From NCBI GenBank assembly GCA_026710155.1, contig JAPORQ010000068.1, positions 1-39,609 on the forward strand: a stretch of 39,609 nt of DNA, written 5' to 3'. This stretch comes from Paracoccaceae bacterium. Lineage in GTDB: Bacteria; Pseudomonadota; Alphaproteobacteria; Rhodobacterales; Rhodobacteraceae. Positions 8,898 to 17,400 of the stretch are shown here, piece after piece. The translations under genes and the position numbers were made by a program. Numbering within the stretch: the stretch's first letter is position 1; each line of letters opens with the position of its first letter. The notes beneath the pieces were generated by a model. The model searched no databases. It worked only from the letters and a program-made list of their open reading frames with translations, and was not told the DNA's origin.

Positions 8898-9383
8898 TTG
8901 GCACTAGATGCTTTCTTGGAAAAATTAGGATCGGAAGAGTTGAGAATTGTTAGATTACAGCTTAATCCGTCTAGATGGAAAAAGTATTGTGACGAATACA
9001 AACATAATTGGAATTTTACACCTTTTGAACCAAATAGGGTCAATCAAATTCCTGAAAAACCAGGCTTATACTGCTTTTATATTGGGCATGACTTAAAGTG
9101 TTTACCTAGGATTGGATTATCTTTATACGGAGGGATAACTACACGTACCCTAAAAATTCGTTTTAAGGAGTATCTTAATGAAAAAGATAATGATAAAGGC
9201 CGAATTACAGTAAAAAAATTTCTTAATGTATTTGATGGCGAATTATCATTTGGGTGGGTTGTAGTAGAAAATACTTCGATACTAAGCCAATTAGAAAAAG
9301 ATTTTAACGATGCTATGATGCCACCTTACAGTATTAAGGATTACTCAGCAATAGTTCGTAGTGAAAGAAACGCATGGCAATAA
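8898..9383 (+). CDS. GIY-YIG nuclease-like protein in the Dnd cluster
   Basis: 161 residues. The likely start is TTG at 8898, preceded by GGAG at 8889-8892; ATG 8907 is the alternative. From residue about 53, PGLYCFYIG gives a GIY-like strand, LYGGITTRT a YIG-like strand, and RFKEYLNE the following helix with arginine and tyrosine. SQLEKDFNDAMMPPYS supplies the downstream glutamate. That order fits the GIY-YIG fold, although the final asparagine is not clear. The N-terminal 50 residues form a separate helical part. The gene lies 246 bases after dndE and overlaps dndB by 10 bases, so it belongs with dndB. It could be the nuclease effector of the system, or a DNA-binding protein that has lost catalysis. 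Confidence 0.6.
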   Translation: MALDAFLEKLGSEELRIVRLQLNPSRWKKYCDEYKHNWNFTPFEPNRVNQIPEKPGLYCFYIGHDLKCLPRIGLSLYGGITTRTLKIRFKEYLNEKDNDKGRITVKKFLNVFDGELSFGWVVVENTSILSQLEKDFNDAMMPPYSIKDYSAIVRSERNAWQ

Positions 9384-10651
9384 ATAGACCAATATTATTA
9401 CCTGCTCTTCAGGCAAATTTTGGTGATTGGGTGTATTATTCGGTTATAATGCCACTCTCTGAAGTCAAAGAACGTATAAGCTTTGCTCGTGAAATCCATA
9501 AAAATAACCGGTTGGGTAAGTTGATACAAAGACAACTACAAGATTATGGTGCTGGAAGGTTTAATAGAGCAAATCAAATTGCTCAATACTTAACTTCCAA
9601 CGAAGCGCGTTTTTTTAATTCGATAGTTGTTGGTATTTACGGGGGGAACCCTTTGTGGCATCCTTTCAAGGTTGAACCACATACAAATTTTAGTAAACAG
9701 AAGCTCGATTATCTTGAAGCAACAGATAGAGTTGGTTTTCTTGAACTCCAAGGTACAGAACAAATGTTTGCTCTTGATGGTCAACATCGTGTTGCAGGTA
9801 TCAAAAAGGCATTTGGTTCGGATGAGGCTAGAAAAAATGATTATTTAACAGTTTTATTCGTACCACACCAAAATTCGCCTGAAGGTCTTCAAAGGACTCG
9901 ACGTCTATTTGTTGATCTGAATAAACATTCTATCCCTGTAGGTAAGAAAGATATAATAATTCTAGATGAGGTAGATCTGGCTGCAATTCTTGCTAGAAGA
10001 TTGGTTGATGAACATGATTGGTTTTCAAGAGGTCAGGTCGATATAGAACGTTTTACGGATGCCATACCAAAAAATTCCTCATCATTGTTTTCTATTGCTA
10101 CTCTATATAAAATAATTAGTATCTTATTTTCCTATGTTTTGGCCACAAACAAAGAAGAGCGTGATGAACTCAAAGAAGCAAAAACAATTCGACTTTCGGA
10201 ACAAAGGATAGATCATTATTATAAGCGGGTTAGTATTTATTTTGAAGGCCTAAGCGAAATTGACTCCCAACTTAAAAATTATCTCCAACGGGGCCCCAAT
10301 TCTGGGATTGCTGAATCTGCACGAACTCCAGAAGTTTGTAATATTCTCTTTCGACCAGTTGGGCAAATTGTGTTTGCTGAAACAATTGCAGATTTAGCAT
10401 TAAGAAGGGGTTTGGAATTTGCTTTGAGATCAGCCCAGTATTTTCCTACCGATATGAAACAAACACCTTTTGTCCATATAATTTGGGATCTAGGTCAAAA
10501 TAAAATAATATCAAAAAATCGTGTACTCGCAACTAATCTTTTGAAGTATATGTGTGGGAATGTATCAGAAAAAGATAAACTTCTTCAAAGATATAGATCG
10601 GTTATAGGAAGTGAAAATGTAGAGCTTCCGAAACAACTTACACTCAAATAG
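9374..10651 (+). CDS. dndB: DndB, DGQHR-domain protein
   Basis: 425 residues. The DGQHR signature (FALDGQHRVAGIKKA) sits near residues 131-145, in the usual position of DndB/DGQHR proteins. Supporting features are the preceding FLELQGTE strand and the downstream LFVDLNKHSIPVGKKD. DndB binds DNA and represses or tunes the other dnd genes in studied bacteria. It is often encoded at the head of the operon, but here it is last. The start ATG at 9374 overlaps the end of the GIY-YIG-like gene, so the two are probably translated together. A short C-run and A-run follow the stop without a clear hairpin. DGQHR proteins also occur in other defence systems, so the DndB name rests mainly on context. Confidence 0.85.
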   Translation: MAINRPILLPALQANFGDWVYYSVIMPLSEVKERISFAREIHKNNRLGKLIQRQLQDYGAGRFNRANQIAQYLTSNEARFFNSIVVGIYGGNPLWHPFKVEPHTNFSKQKLDYLEATDRVGFLELQGTEQMFALDGQHRVAGIKKAFGSDEARKNDYLTVLFVPHQNSPEGLQRTRRLFVDLNKHSIPVGKKDIIILDEVDLAAILARRLVDEHDWFSRGQVDIERFTDAIPKNSSSLFSIATLYKIISILFSYVLATNKEERDELKEAKTIRLSEQRIDHYYKRVSIYFEGLSEIDSQLKNYLQRGPNSGIAESARTPEVCNILFRPVGQIVFAETIADLALRRGLEFALRSAQYFPTDMKQTPFVHIIWDLGQNKIISKNRVLATNLLKYMCGNVSEKDKLLQRYRSVIGSENVELPKQLTLK

Positions 10652-10772
10652 CCCCCCCCAAAAAAATTTCTGCTAGATCAATTAAAATGACATTATTCGA
10701 GTAATGCTAAATCTAAAAATCTTCTGTCAATTTAATGAGACACATAACTTATAACTTAACTGTAGAAATTTG

Positions 10773-12359
10773 ATGGGTTATACTCCGCAAGAACTTGACC
10801 AATTAAAGGCTTGGCCATTCGTTGAAGCAAAGAAGCTGTTGAAGCGGATCAACAATGAAACTCCTGACAAGGGTTATGTTTTGTTTCAAACAGGTTACGG
10901 ACCGTCTGGTTTGCCACATATAGGAACCTTTGGGGAAGTAGTACGTACAACCATGGTCAGAAGGGCCTTCCAAGAAATTTCTGATATCCCGACCAAACTA
11001 GTTTGTTTTTCTGATGATTTGGATGGCTTCAGAAAAGTTCCACTGAATGTACCAAATAGAGAAAAGTTAAAGGAAGATCTAGGCTTGCCGTTGACAAAGG
11101 TCACTGATCCTTTTGGGGAGTGTGAGAGCTTCGCCCATTACAATAACCAGAAATTGAGGAGCTTTTTGGACAGTTTTGACTTTGATTACGAATTCATATC
11201 GGCGACCCAATATTATCAATCCGGTAAATTTGATGGAATGCTTATGCTTACCCTTGAGAGATATGATAAATTCATGGACATCATGCTTCCCTCTCTTGGG
11301 GGAATAGCCAAAGGAAGGGACAAAAGCTATTCTCCGTTTCTGCCTATCAGTCCAGTTTCTGGCAAGGTACTGCAGGTTCCGGTTTTGGACAGGAATATAT
11401 CGAAAGGAACTATTCTGTATCAGGAGCCTAATGGGGAGATGATAGAACTCCCTGTAACAGGTGGTAATGTAAAAATGCAATGGAAACCGGATTGGGCCAT
11501 GAGATGGGCTCAATTGGAAGTTGATTATGAAATGTACGGCAAGGATTTAATCCCATCAGCTGAACTTGCAAGAAAACTCTGTCGTGTCTTTGGTAAGCCA
11601 CCGCCCCTTGAGATGTTTTATGAACTGTTTTTGGATGAGAATGGTAGGAAAATTTCCAAATCAAGTGGTGGAGAAGGCATTTCCATGGAGAACTGGATTG
11701 ATTATTCATCACCTGATTCTCTAGGACTATTCATGTTCCAGAAACCAAAAACTGCCAAAAGATTGACCTTTGATGCTGTTCCCCGAGCAGTTGATGATTT
11801 GCAGAAGTTTGTTACCAGTTATCCATCTCAAGGATTGATTGAGCAATTGAACAATCCTGCTTGGCATGTATATGCCGGTAATCCACCTCAGGTTGGAAGT
11901 GATATTTCCTATTCTATGATTTTAAATCTGGTAGGTGCTGCTGGGACAGCAGATGAGGATGTGATTTGGGGTCTCATTCAGAAACATGCCAATATCGCCA
12001 ATCCATCAGACAATCCGGAACTGTACAGAAATCTCAAGGGTACCATCAAGTATTTCAATGAAAGGGTAGCATCGACAAGATACTTGCGAACACCTAATGA
12101 AAAAGAAAGGCTTGCTCTAGAAGAATTAAGGAACAAACTGTTGGAGTGGAAAGGTGGCAATAGTGGCGAGGAATACCAATCAATGATTTATTCAATCGGA
12201 AAGTATCACCAGTTTGATCCATTGAGGTCTTGGTTTGCAGCCTTATACGAAACACTTTTTGGTACCAGCCAAGGGCCTAGATTCGGTAGCTTCATCGCTC
12301 TTTTCGGTGCAAGGAAAACAGCTGATTTGATAACTCAAAGATTGGAAGATACACAATAA
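10773..12359 (+). CDS. lysK: Class I lysyl-tRNA synthetase
   Basis: 528 residues from ATG 10773 (a TTG directly before it is also possible). It charges tRNA-Lys. The protein is the class I (Rossmann-fold) type: the HIGH-like site is GPSGLPHIGTFGE (about residues 44-56) and the KMSKS-like site is GRKISKSSGGEG (about 290-301). It is unrelated to the class II LysS of most bacteria. Class I LysRS is found in archaea, spirochaetes and most alphaproteobacteria, so it is a useful lineage marker. It follows dndB by 120 bases on the same strand but its base composition is closer to the host genes. It is therefore likely the right-hand chromosomal flank of the Dnd cluster. Confidence 0.95.
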   Translation: MGYTPQELDQLKAWPFVEAKKLLKRINNETPDKGYVLFQTGYGPSGLPHIGTFGEVVRTTMVRRAFQEISDIPTKLVCFSDDLDGFRKVPLNVPNREKLKEDLGLPLTKVTDPFGECESFAHYNNQKLRSFLDSFDFDYEFISATQYYQSGKFDGMLMLTLERYDKFMDIMLPSLGGIAKGRDKSYSPFLPISPVSGKVLQVPVLDRNISKGTILYQEPNGEMIELPVTGGNVKMQWKPDWAMRWAQLEVDYEMYGKDLIPSAELARKLCRVFGKPPPLEMFYELFLDENGRKISKSSGGEGISMENWIDYSSPDSLGLFMFQKPKTAKRLTFDAVPRAVDDLQKFVTSYPSQGLIEQLNNPAWHVYAGNPPQVGSDISYSMILNLVGAAGTADEDVIWGLIQKHANIANPSDNPELYRNLKGTIKYFNERVASTRYLRTPNEKERLALEELRNKLLEWKGGNSGEEYQSMIYSIGKYHQFDPLRSWFAALYETLFGTSQGPRFGSFIALFGARKTADLITQRLEDTQ

Positions 12360-12420
12360 CAGGTTGGTGAAAAAGAAGTTTAGAACTGTTGCGACATCAA
12401 ATTTTTCTATGTTAAGTTTA

Positions 12421-12789
12421 GGGGCTTGTAAGGATGGGTTGGCGGATGTGCGCTTTTCCTCCCGTTCCGAACTATCCCACCTGATGGAACCCGGGGATGC
12501 CGCGCATGTCAGGATCGGAACCCGGCTGAATGAAGCCCCCAATGGCAATGACGGGGAAACACCCCGTCATGAATGGAGGCCTGAGTTCCTGTGGCCTCCC
12601 GGCCGGAAAGGAGACATGCCATCCCCCGGCTTCAGCAAACGGTTGCTGAGAGCCTTGGGACAGGTACCCCGTGCGCCGAGGAACGGCGAGAATTGGTGAG
12701 AGGAGGCATGGATTGAGGCAGAACCGGTTTGAATGCTGCCTTGTCAGGCTGGTGGATTGATACGTGGTCAACCCATCTTTATAAGCCCC
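12421..12789. mobile_element. 369-bp MITE-like element with TA target duplication
   Basis: The ends are inverted repeats. The left end reads GGGGCTTGTAAGGATGGGTT. The right end, read on the other strand, is GGGGCTTATAAAGATGGGTT, with 2 mismatches, and the match extends 1 more base. Each end is next to a TA (12419-12420 and 12790-12791), the duplication made by IS630/Tc1-mariner transposases. The interior is clearly more GC-rich than its surroundings and has no credible transposase gene. It holds a 9-bp perfect hairpin (12548-12556 with 12562-12570). This fits a non-autonomous element moved in trans by an IS630-type enzyme. It sits 60 bases past the lysK stop. Confidence 0.75.
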
Positions 12790-13041
12790 TAAAATAAATA
12801 GTATTTCAACCTATCAAAAATAGAACTTATTTATATTCTCTGAGACTCCATTGACTAAATCGAATATATTTTGAACCATAATTATTCTTCAATTTGGAAC
12901 ACAAATCTCGGCTTTGGAACACAAATAATTCAATAAAATGAAAGGTTGATAGTTGCGAGGTACTTAAATGGGATTGTAACGTCTTCGAATCTCTAGTCTC
13001 ACAAACTTTATTACACCATTATCCATTAAGTTTTAGATGTT

Positions 13042-15213
13042 CTATTTCAATGGACTTTTAAATTTTCTTGTACCGGGTTTGCCCGATTTGGACCTTCCAC
13101 GAGCTTGGAGAGCTTCCGAAACCATTTCTTCAACCTTGCTTTGCCTGGCCAGGGGATCATCGGCCAATACCAATTCCACCGTTTCCAGGCGTTTGATTTC
13201 ATCCCTGATTCTGGCAGCGTCCTCAAACTCAAGGTTTTCTGCAGCCTTGTACATTTGTTTACGCAAATCATCCAGATGTACTTGAAGGTTTGCGCCAATT
13301 TTGTGTTTTTCCAAATCAGCTGTAATGCGGTTGGTATCAATATCCGAGGAGTAAACTCCGGCAAATGCATCCGTGATGTTTTTCTGCACCGTTTGAGCCA
13401 CGATACCATGTTCCTCATTGTATTTCTTCTGCTTTTCCCTTCTTCTCTCAGTTTCTGATATTGCTGCTTCCATGGATCTGGTAATTCTATCGGCAAACAT
13501 GATCACCTTACCCTCGGCATTTCTGGATGCTCTGCCTACGGTTTGAATCAAGGAACGTTCGGATCTCAAAAAGCCCTCCTTGTCAGCATCCAGGATAGCA
13601 ACCAGACCACATTCAGGAATATCAAGACCTTCTCTAAGCAGATTGATCCCGACCAGAACATCAAAGGTACCCAACCGCAGGTCTCTGATGATCTCTATCC
13701 GTTCAAGTGTTTCAACATCTGAGTGTAAGTATCTTACCCGTATACCCTGTTCATGAAGGTACTCTGTAAGGTCTTCAGCCATACGTTTTGTAAGGGTTGT
13801 TACCAGAACCCGATATCCTTTTTGGGTAACAATCCTGATTTCTTCCAGGAGTTCATCAACCTGATGGGTAACCGGTCTGACTACAATTTCAGGGTCCAAA
13901 AGCCCGGTTGGGCGTACGATCTGCTCGACAACCACTCCTTCGGTTTTCTGTAGTTCCCAATCTCCGGGGGTTGCCGAAACAAACACGGTTTGGGGTCTGT
14001 AACTTTCCCACTCTTCGAATTTCAAAGGCCTGTTGTCAATACAGGAGGGTAATCGGAATCCATGTTCCGAAAGCGTTGATTTTCTACGAAAATCACCCTT
14101 ATACATTCCTCCCAGTTGGGAAACTGTAACATGTGATTCATCAATGAACATGATTGCCTGTTCCGGCAGATATTCCAGAAGGGTAGGAGGTGGCTCACCC
14201 GGGTTTCTGCCGGTAAGATACCTTGAGTAGTTTTCAATTCCCTTGCATACACCTGCTGCAGTCAGCATTTCCAGATCAAAATTGGTACGCTGTTCCAACC
14301 TCTGGGCTTCCAATAATTTACCAGCCTCGGTCAAATGTGCCAATCTGTGCCGCAACTCCACCTTGACATTTTCTATGGCCTGGAGAATGGTAGGACGAGG
14401 GGTTACATAATGTGAATTGGCATAAACCCTTATCTGATCAAGGTTATCAAAGACCTCCCCGGTCAAGGGATCAAATTCCTGTACCGTTTCGACTTCATCG
14501 CCAAAAAATGACAATCTCCAGGCACGATCCTCATAGTGGGCTGGCCATATTTCAACGATATCACCCCTTACCCTGAAGCAACCCCTTTGAAAAAAAGTAT
14601 CATTACGACGGTATTGTTGCTCAACAAGATTGTTGATGACCTTCCTTTGATCATAGTCATGTCCTGCAATCAGGTCGAGGGACATATCGCTGTAACTTTC
14701 AAACGAGCCAATACCATAAATACAGGACACCGAAGCGACTATGACAACATCATCCTTTTCCAGGAGTGCCCTGGTTGCAGAATGTCGCATGCGATCAATG
14801 TGTTCATTGATCTGTGCTTCCTTCTCGATGTAGGTATCGGTTCTTGGGACATATGCCTCGGGCTGGTAATAATCATAATAGCTGACAAAATATTCGACAG
14901 AATTTTCCGGAAAAAAGGATTTGAACTCACCATAGAGCTGTGCAGCCAACGTTTTGTTCGGGGCAATTACAATAGCAGGTCTTTGCAAGGCCTCAATGAC
15001 CTTGACCATGGTAAAGGTCTTACCTGTTCCGGTTGCACCGAGGAGAACTTGGTTCGTTTCACCTTCAACAATGTTCCGGGTCAATTCCTCAATGGCCTTT
15101 GGCTGGTCGCCAGCTGGCTTGAAATCGGAATGGAGGATAAAAGGTTTACCTCCTTCCAACTTGACGTTTTGCCGATATGGATTTTTCGTAAGTGTAAAGA
15201 TTTCGGAAGTCAT
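13042..15213 (-). CDS. uvrB: Excinuclease ABC subunit B
   Basis: 723 residues. UvrB is the helicase-like damage-verification subunit of nucleotide excision repair; it works with UvrA and then UvrC. Visible features include Walker A GATGTGKT (about residues 58-65), the beta-hairpin region with [15 protein letters not shown], the helicase motif [20 protein letters not shown] and QTVGRASRN. The C-terminal UVR motif ([19 protein letters not shown]) binds UvrC. The protein looks full length, with a basic tail after the UVR motif. No Shine-Dalgarno precedes the ATG. Instead a TATAAT lies 8 bases before it, which could mean a leaderless message. No GTTC-N7-GTTC LexA box is visible upstream. The gene is convergent with lysK. 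Confidence 0.97.
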   Translation of the reverse strand: MTSEIFTLTKNPYRQNVKLEGGKPFILHSDFKPAGDQPKAIEELTRNIVEGETNQVLLGATGTGKTFTMVKVIEALQRPAIVIAPNKTLAAQLYGEFKSFFPENSVEYFVSYYDYYQPEAYVPRTDTYIEKEAQINEHIDRMRHSATRALLEKDDVVIVASVSCIYGIGSFESYSDMSLDLIAGHDYDQRKVINNLVEQQYRRNDTFFQRGCFRVRGDIVEIWPAHYEDRAWRLSFFGDEVETVQEFDPLTGEVFDNLDQIRVYANSHYVTPRPTILQAIENVKVELRHRLAHLTEAGKLLEAQRLEQRTNFDLEMLTAAGVCKGIENYSRYLTGRNPGEPPPTLLEYLPEQAIMFIDESHVTVSQLGGMYKGDFRRKSTLSEHGFRLPSCIDNRPLKFEEWESYRPQTVFVSATPGDWELQKTEGVVVEQIVRPTGLLDPEIVVRPVTHQVDELLEEIRIVTQKGYRVLVTTLTKRMAEDLTEYLHEQGIRVRYLHSDVETLERIEIIRDLRLGTFDVLVGINLLREGLDIPECGLVAILDADKEGFLRSERSLIQTVGRASRNAEGKVIMFADRITRSMEAAISETERRREKQKKYNEEHGIVAQTVQKNITDAFAGVYSSDIDTNRITADLEKHKIGANLQVHLDDLRKQMYKAAENLEFEDAARIRDEIKRLETVELVLADDPLARQSKVEEMVSEALQARGRSKSGKPGTRKFKSPLK

Positions 15214-15221
15214 GGGATGAT

Positions 15222-15227
15222 ATTATA
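15222..15227 (-). promoter_or_regulatory. Candidate -10 box of uvrB
   Basis: A perfect TATAAT on the minus strand ends 8 bases before the uvrB ATG. The -35 region at the right distance is poor. If used, transcription would start almost at the ATG and give a leaderless mRNA, consistent with the missing ribosome site. It may be chance in AT-rich DNA. Confidence 0.3.
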
Positions 15228-15388
15228 GGGACTTTGAAGTAAGAGTTAAGGAATTGTAAAATGAAGGTTTAGACAGCTGGCTGTGAATCAATGAGTAAAT
15301 AATTAGGATAATTGTTCAAGTGATTTATTGATTTAACATAAGGTTTTTACTAGATTAAGATTTATTGCATGAATTGTGGGATTTCAGG

Positions 15389-15700
15389 ATGGATGTACTA
15401 ATTTACCAACCTTCAAGGTCCGTAATGCAGTCAGGAACTGCAGGAACCAACAAGTGGGTATTGGAGTTTGTCCATAGTTCCCCACGCAAGAAGGATCCCC
15501 TGATGGGATGGACCAGTTCTGCCGATACCCAGTCCCAGGTAAAGCTTGCTTTCGATACGAAAGAGGAAGCCATTGAATATGCCATCAAAAGAAACCTGAC
15601 CTACAGCGTACAAAACCCCAAGAAAAGAAAGCCGGTAATCAGACCCAGAGGTTATGCCGAAAACTTTGCCTTTGAACGTAAGGCCACCTGGACCCATTGA
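15389..15700 (+). CDS. NDUFS4-like complex I accessory subunit (ETC complex I subunit)
   Basis: 103 residues from ATG 15389; an in-frame TTG at 15365 would add eight residues of poor character. The core matches bacterial relatives of the 18-kDa NDUFS4 subunit: it starts VLIYQPSRSVMQSG, then WVLEFVHS, DPLMGWTSSADTQSQVKL, FDTKEEAIEYA and a terminal RPRGYAENF. In alphaproteobacteria this peripheral protein joins NADH:ubiquinone oxidoreductase on the cytoplasmic side and helps stabilise it. The gene usually stands apart from the nuo operon, as here. It is one of the stronger lineage markers in the window. Confidence 0.9.
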   Translation: MDVLIYQPSRSVMQSGTAGTNKWVLEFVHSSPRKKDPLMGWTSSADTQSQVKLAFDTKEEAIEYAIKRNLTYSVQNPKKRKPVIRPRGYAENFAFERKATWTH

Positions 15701-15766
15701 GCAAAGAATTTTGGTTCGGTAATTTAAGTCCTCCTTACAGATTTTTTATCCACAGCAGATTTGCCG

Positions 15767-17026
15767 ATGAACAATAGTACAAAGGTAGAGAACAGCAACC
15801 TGATCACCCCCATACTCGTTTGTGGATGCTTGATTGTCTGTGTCAGTTTTGCAATCAGGTCTACTTTTGGTGTTTTTCAAATTCCCATTGCCGAGGAGTT
15901 TGGATGGCCCAGAATGGACTTTTCCTTTGCCATAGCCATTCAAAATCTAGCATGGGGAATAGGACAACCATTCTTTGGAGCCCTTGCTGAAAGGATGGGG
16001 GACAGAATTGCCATAATCCTTGGAGCAATAATCTATGCCATCGGATTGGTTTTATCGAGTGTTGCCACGACACCGGAGGCCCATCAATTACTGGAGTTTG
16101 CCGTTGGTCTGGGTATTGCAGGTACTGGTTTTGGTGTTATTCTGGCTGTTGTCGGAAGGGCCAGTTCAGACAAACACCGCTCCATGTCGCTTGGTATTGC
16201 AACGGCAGCGGGTTCTGGGGGACAAATCATAGGCCCGCCAGTAGCAGAATACCTTTTGGGTTTGATGCCATGGCAAACGGTATTTCTGGTTTTTGCCGGT
16301 GCCATTCTTCTGGTCATGGTAACTCTCCCCGTTTTCAAGGGAGACTACAAGGCAACTTCCCAGGAGATGGAAGAAACCATTGCCGGCATTTTAAAGAAAG
16401 CATTTGGTGATCCTTCATTCACACTGATTTTCGTAGGCTTTTTCTCGTGCGGCTACCAATTGGCCTTGATTACAGCGCACTTTCCGGCATTTGTGACCGA
16501 ATTCAGTGAACCGATCGTCAGAGGTGGGTTCATAGATAGCCTTGGCATTTCCACCACCTCATCATTGGGAGCTGTCACTATTTCCCTGATAGGCTTGGCA
16601 AATATCTTTGGTACCTTGGGAGCAGGTTGGTTGGGTACGTATTACTCAAGAAAATGGGTATTGACCATAATTTATACATTAAGGGCAATTTTCACGATTT
16701 TATTCCTGATTCTGCCGTTCACACCCTTCAACATTATCTGGTTCTCCCTTGTAATGGGTTTTTTGTGGCTGGCTACCGTTCCCCTGACCAGCGGCTTGAT
16801 TGGTCATATCTATGGTTTGCGTTACATGGCAACCTTGTACGGAATCATATTCTTTTCCCATCAACTCGGAGGATTCATCGGTGTATGGTTGGGAGGATTT
16901 CTTTATGACCGAACGGGAAACTATGACATGGTTTGGTGGATCGGCGTAGGGGTCGCAACATTTTCAGCCATAGTACATATCCCCATCAACGAAATTCCAT
17001 TGAGCCAGAGATTGCGAGCGAGCTGA
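15767..17026 (+). CDS. MFS transporter, OFA-like
   Basis: 419 residues from ATG 15767 (an in-frame TTG lies two codons earlier). Twelve hydrophobic segments are visible. The first reads CGCLIVCVSFAIRSTFGVF and is followed by EEFGWPRMDFSFAIAI, a pattern common in the oxalate/formate antiporter-like and monocarboxylate-like branch of the major facilitator superfamily. A charged loop near the middle (VFKGDYKATSQEMEETI) separates the two six-helix halves. Substrate cannot be told from sequence; a small organic anion is likely for this branch. It lies 66 bases after the NDUFS4-like gene on the same strand and may be read with it, but there is no functional link. No clear terminator follows. Confidence 0.85.
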   Translation: MNNSTKVENSNLITPILVCGCLIVCVSFAIRSTFGVFQIPIAEEFGWPRMDFSFAIAIQNLAWGIGQPFFGALAERMGDRIAIILGAIIYAIGLVLSSVATTPEAHQLLEFAVGLGIAGTGFGVILAVVGRASSDKHRSMSLGIATAAGSGGQIIGPPVAEYLLGLMPWQTVFLVFAGAILLVMVTLPVFKGDYKATSQEMEETIAGILKKAFGDPSFTLIFVGFFSCGYQLALITAHFPAFVTEFSEPIVRGGFIDSLGISTTSSLGAVTISLIGLANIFGTLGAGWLGTYYSRKWVLTIIYTLRAIFTILFLILPFTPFNIIWFSLVMGFLWLATVPLTSGLIGHIYGLRYMATLYGIIFFSHQLGGFIGVWLGGFLYDRTGNYDMVWWIGVGVATFSAIVHIPINEIPLSQRLRAS

Positions 17027-17154
17027 ACTCAAGAATACCTTGAAACCAATTATCAACTCAAATTTTTCCGGTTTTGGACCTTTTGAATTAAAAATGTCTT
17101 GTATACGGGTTGCAACCTGGCAATCATTCCAATAAATCTATGTTTTTCCTGGGA

Positions 17155-17231
17155 GGCCCCTTAGCTCAACTGGATAGAGTGGCTGACTTCGAATCAGTAG
17201 GTTGGGGGTTCGAGTCCTCCAGGGGCCGCCA
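17155..17231 (+). tRNA. tRNA-Arg (anticodon TCG)
   Basis: 77 nt with encoded CCA. The acceptor stem GGCCCCT pairs with AGGGGCC. The anticodon arm GCTGA/TCAGT closes the loop CTTCGAA (anticodon TCG, codon CGA). The T arm has the TTCGAGT loop with a GGGGG/CCTCC stem containing one G-T pair. The fold is complete. It is the first of two almost identical tRNA-Arg genes. Confidence 0.93.
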
Positions 17232-17274
17232 AGTCCAGGAAAAATCAGAACAACATTGGTCGGGATGTTTGATT

Positions 17275-17351
17275 GGCCCCTTAGCTCAACTGGATAGAGC
17301 GGCTGACTTCTAATCTGCAGGTTCGGGGTTCGAGTCCTCGAGGGGTCGCCA
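17275..17351 (+). tRNA. tRNA-Arg (anticodon TCT)
   Basis: 77 nt with encoded CCA, 43 bases after the preceding tRNA and nearly the same sequence. The anticodon loop is CTTCTAA (anticodon TCT, codon AGA). The acceptor stem has a G-T wobble at the second pair (GGCCCCT with AGGGGTC). The anticodon stem GCTGA/TCTGC has a T-T mismatch at its middle pair. The close identity to its neighbour points to duplication with an anticodon change. It could still be functional, since a single stem mismatch is tolerated in some tRNAs. Confidence 0.88.
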
Positions 17352-17400
17352 AACAGCGAGCAATCCTCGCAAAATGGCTCAATATGGCAATTCTCTGGAA

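Noticed and set aside
12364-12699. 111-aa plus-strand ORF after lysK
   Set aside because: Most of it lies in the GC-rich MITE-like element and the protein has no domain character; the GC-rich DNA keeps the frame open by chance.
14536-15228. 230-aa plus-strand ORF
   Set aside because: Antisense to uvrB, which has all its motifs; the ORF is a shadow with no domain pattern.
15214-15364. LexA/SOS box upstream of uvrB
   Set aside because: A GTTC occurs near 15316 but the second half-site 7 bases on is missing.
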